From Bordetella parapertussis (lineage in GTDB: Bacteria; Pseudomonadota; Gammaproteobacteria; Burkholderiales; Burkholderiaceae_C): DNA of 7,894 bases. Below the pieces are notes generated by a model. It was not told where the DNA came from. It searched no databases and saw only the letters and a list, made by a program, of their open reading frames with translations. The translations under genes were made by a program, and so were the position numbers. Below are positions 6,453 to 7,894 of this stretch, in pieces. Each line of letters opens with the position of its first letter. Positions within the stretch are counted from its first letter, which is position 1. The stretch covers positions 1-7,894 of the forward strand of contig CAMDJU010000116.1 in assembly GCA_945900695.1 (NCBI GenBank). Direction: 5' to 3'.

Positions 6453-7448
6453 ATGATGACATTTTTTCGCCCCCTTCTGGCCGCGTTGCTGATTTGCATC
6501 AGTGGTCTGAGCCTTGCGCAAAACCTCAAGCCCGTCAACCTCATCGTCTTTCCTGGCGGCTTTAATTGGCCAGTTTGGGTGGCACAAGACAAGGGTTTGT
6601 TCACCCGCCAAGGTTTGGATGTGAAGGTCACGCCCACGCCCAATTCAACCTTTCAGCTCACCGGTTTGATCGAAGGCAAGTTTGACATCGCCATGACCGC
6701 CATTGACAACCTGATTGCCTATCGCGAGGGCCAGGGTGCGGCTTTGGGCCCGGATTTGTTTGCCTTCATGGGTGGCGACACCGGCTTTTTGCGCTTGGTG
6801 ACCGTCCCAGAGGTCAAGACCTATGCGGATTTGCGCGGCAAAGAGGTGTCGGTCGATGCCCTGACCACGGGTTATGCCTTTGTGCTGCTCGATATGCTGG
6901 AGCGCAATGGACTGGTGAAAGACCGCGACTACACCACCCCCGCCGCGGGCGGTGTGTTGCAGCGCTATCAGTCATTGATGGATAAAAAGCATGCAGGGAC
7001 TTTGTTGATTTCGCCTTTTGAAGTCACCGCACAGGCGCGTGGTTTCAATGTCTTGGGCAGTGGCATCGACGTGTTGGGCAAGTACCAAGGGTTGGTGGGC
7101 GGTGCACGCAAGTCGTGGGCTGAGGCCAATCGCGACAGTGTGGTGGCCTACATTGCCGCCTTTTCTCAAGCCGTGGATTGGCTCTATGACCCCGCCAACA
7201 AAGAAGAGGCGATTGGCATTTTTCTGAAAAATCAAAACAATTCCACACGCCAAGCGGCCGAAACCTCCTATGGTGTGTTGCTTTCGCCCAAAGAAGGGTT
7301 TCAGAAAAAAGCCCAAATCGATATGGAAGGGGTTCGCACGGCACTGCTGCTGCGCTCCAAATATGGCGTACCCAAAAAGACATTGACCGACCCCACGCCC
7401 TATTACGACGCGAGCTTTCACACCGAAGCCATGAAGCGCGCCCGCTAA
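6453..7448 (+). CDS. Periplasmic ABC substrate-binding protein, NMT1/TauA/SsuA type
   Basis: A 331-residue exported protein. The signal peptide has R6, a Leu/Ile-rich core and a likely cut after A22 (LSLA|QN). The mature protein begins with VNLIVFPGGFNWPVWVAQ (28-45), DKGLFTRQGLDVKV (46-59) and then a GLIEGKFDIAMTAIDNLIAY segment near 71-90. This is the usual opening of type II binding proteins for taurine, sulfonates, thiamine precursors and aromatic acids. The ligand is unknown. It sits 68 bases after the other binding protein; that gap has a T-rich stretch but no good hairpin. A weak GAGA (6444-6447) serves ATG 6453 or the adjacent ATG 6456. The frame runs back to 6210, but that part overlaps the upstream gene and reads as nonsense, so the signal-peptide start is chosen. 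FAH-type gene follows after 16 bases. Confidence 0.88.
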   Translation: MMTFFRPLLAALLICISGLSLAQNLKPVNLIVFPGGFNWPVWVAQDKGLFTRQGLDVKVTPTPNSTFQLTGLIEGKFDIAMTAIDNLIAYREGQGAALGPDLFAFMGGDTGFLRLVTVPEVKTYADLRGKEVSVDALTTGYAFVLLDMLERNGLVKDRDYTTPAAGGVLQRYQSLMDKKHAGTLLISPFEVTAQARGFNVLGSGIDVLGKYQGLVGGARKSWAEANRDSVVAYIAAFSQAVDWLYDPANKEEAIGIFLKNQNNSTRQAAETSYGVLLSPKEGFQKKAQIDMEGVRTALLLRSKYGVPKKTLTDPTPYYDASFHTEAMKRAR

Positions 7449-7464
7449 AACAACCTGCATCCCG

Positions 7465-7894
7465 ATGAAAACCTCTTACAAATTGCTGAGCTACAGCGCC
7501 AACAAGCTGCCCCGCGCCGGGGTGCTGGTCGGCGACACCGTGTACGACGCCCAAAAGGCCACCGGCGTGTCTGCCCACGCAAATATGCTGGGGCTTTTGG
7601 CCGATTGGGCCGCCGCCAAAAAAGCCCTGGCCGCTTTTGAAGCCAAAGTGCATGCGGGCAAAACACGGGCGCAAGGCACACCGCTGAAAAAAACCAAACT
7701 GCTCGCTCCGGTCCTCTACCCGGGGCAAATTTACTGCGCGGGGGCCAACTACACCGACCACATGCAAGAGATGGCCCGGGTGCTGAACCAGCCCCAAGGG
7801 CCGTCCATGAAAGAGCTGGGTGAGTTGCCCTGGCACTTCATCAAAACCGGTGCTTCATCGGTGGTCGGGCCCGGCGCCAAGGTGAAGATGCCCA
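7465..7894 (+). CDS. Fumarylacetoacetate hydrolase (FAH) family protein, 5' part, cut by window end
   Basis: The reading frame opens at ATG 7465, gives 143 residues and runs off the window with no stop, so the gene is partial only because of the edge. Residues 1-75 resemble the small N-terminal domain of FAH-family enzymes. The catalytic domain begins near 80 with YPGQIYCAGANYTDHMQEM (84-102), the family's C-x-G-x-N-Y-x-x-H-x-x-E motif; H99 matches the conserved histidine. PWHFIKTGASSVVGPG (122-137) matches the following P-x-x-F-x-K segment. The Mg-binding E-x-E should lie beyond the edge. Family members hydrolyse C-C bonds in beta-diketo acids, hydrate or decarboxylate products of meta-cleavage, or decarboxylate oxaloacetate. 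Sixteen bases after the binding-protein stop, no obvious Shine-Dalgarno, so translational coupling is likely. Family secure, substrate unknown. Confidence 0.9.
   Translation, partial: MKTSYKLLSYSANKLPRAGVLVGDTVYDAQKATGVSAHANMLGLLADWAAAKKALAAFEAKVHAGKTRAQGTPLKKTKLLAPVLYPGQIYCAGANYTDHMQEMARVLNQPQGPSMKELGELPWHFIKTGASSVVGPGAKVKMP

Noticed and set aside
1..7894. CRISPR array, tRNA genes, insertion sequences, phage genes
   Set aside because: No regularly spaced repeats, no cloverleaf or CCA-type pattern, no transposase motifs or terminal inverted repeats were seen by reading; a machine scan could not be run.

Overview
The window is G+C-rich, densely coded DNA. Every gene I can support lies on the + strand. 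Third codon positions are mostly G or C, leucine is often TTG, and the proteins read like Betaproteobacteria, order Burkholderiales. A Comamonadaceae-type bacterium is my best guess, made from recalled protein style and not from a search.

The left part (1-3333) is a housekeeping block. It holds a ten-helix EamA/DMT permease, tsaB (tRNA t6A synthesis), rimI (acetylation of ribosomal protein S18) and a family-4-like, Fe-S uracil-DNA glycosylase. These genes are packed as an operon: the permease and tsaB overlap by ATGA, rimI and the glycosylase overlap by GTGA, and tsaB and rimI are 21 bases apart. A short GC stem followed by five T residues directly after the glycosylase stop codon probably ends this unit. 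The glycosylase keeps its four cluster cysteines but has lost the usual residues in both active-site motifs, which is the oddest single-gene observation here.

The middle (3334-4487) has a 113-base leader with a 10-bp inverted repeat and a six-codon reading frame whose stop overlaps the next start. It is followed by a 2Fe-2S/FAD/NAD(P)H oxidoreductase of the kind that feeds electrons to oxygenases or deoxysugar dehydrases.

The right part (4488-7894) looks like part of a catabolic locus. It encodes a VOC-fold protein with a plausible His-His-Glu metal site, an exported branched-chain-amino-acid-type substrate-binding protein, an exported NMT1/TauA-type substrate-binding protein, and the first 143 residues of a fumarylacetoacetate hydrolase (FAH) family enzyme cut by the window edge. 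Together they suggest capture of a small organic acid or aromatic compound in the periplasm, ring opening or rearrangement by the VOC enzyme, and C-C bond hydrolysis by the FAH-type enzyme. The substrate cannot be read from the sequence, and no permease or ATPase gene for either binding protein lies in the window.

I see no rRNA or tRNA gene, insertion sequence, CRISPR array, prophage gene or attachment site. No stretch above 300 bases lacks a gene.
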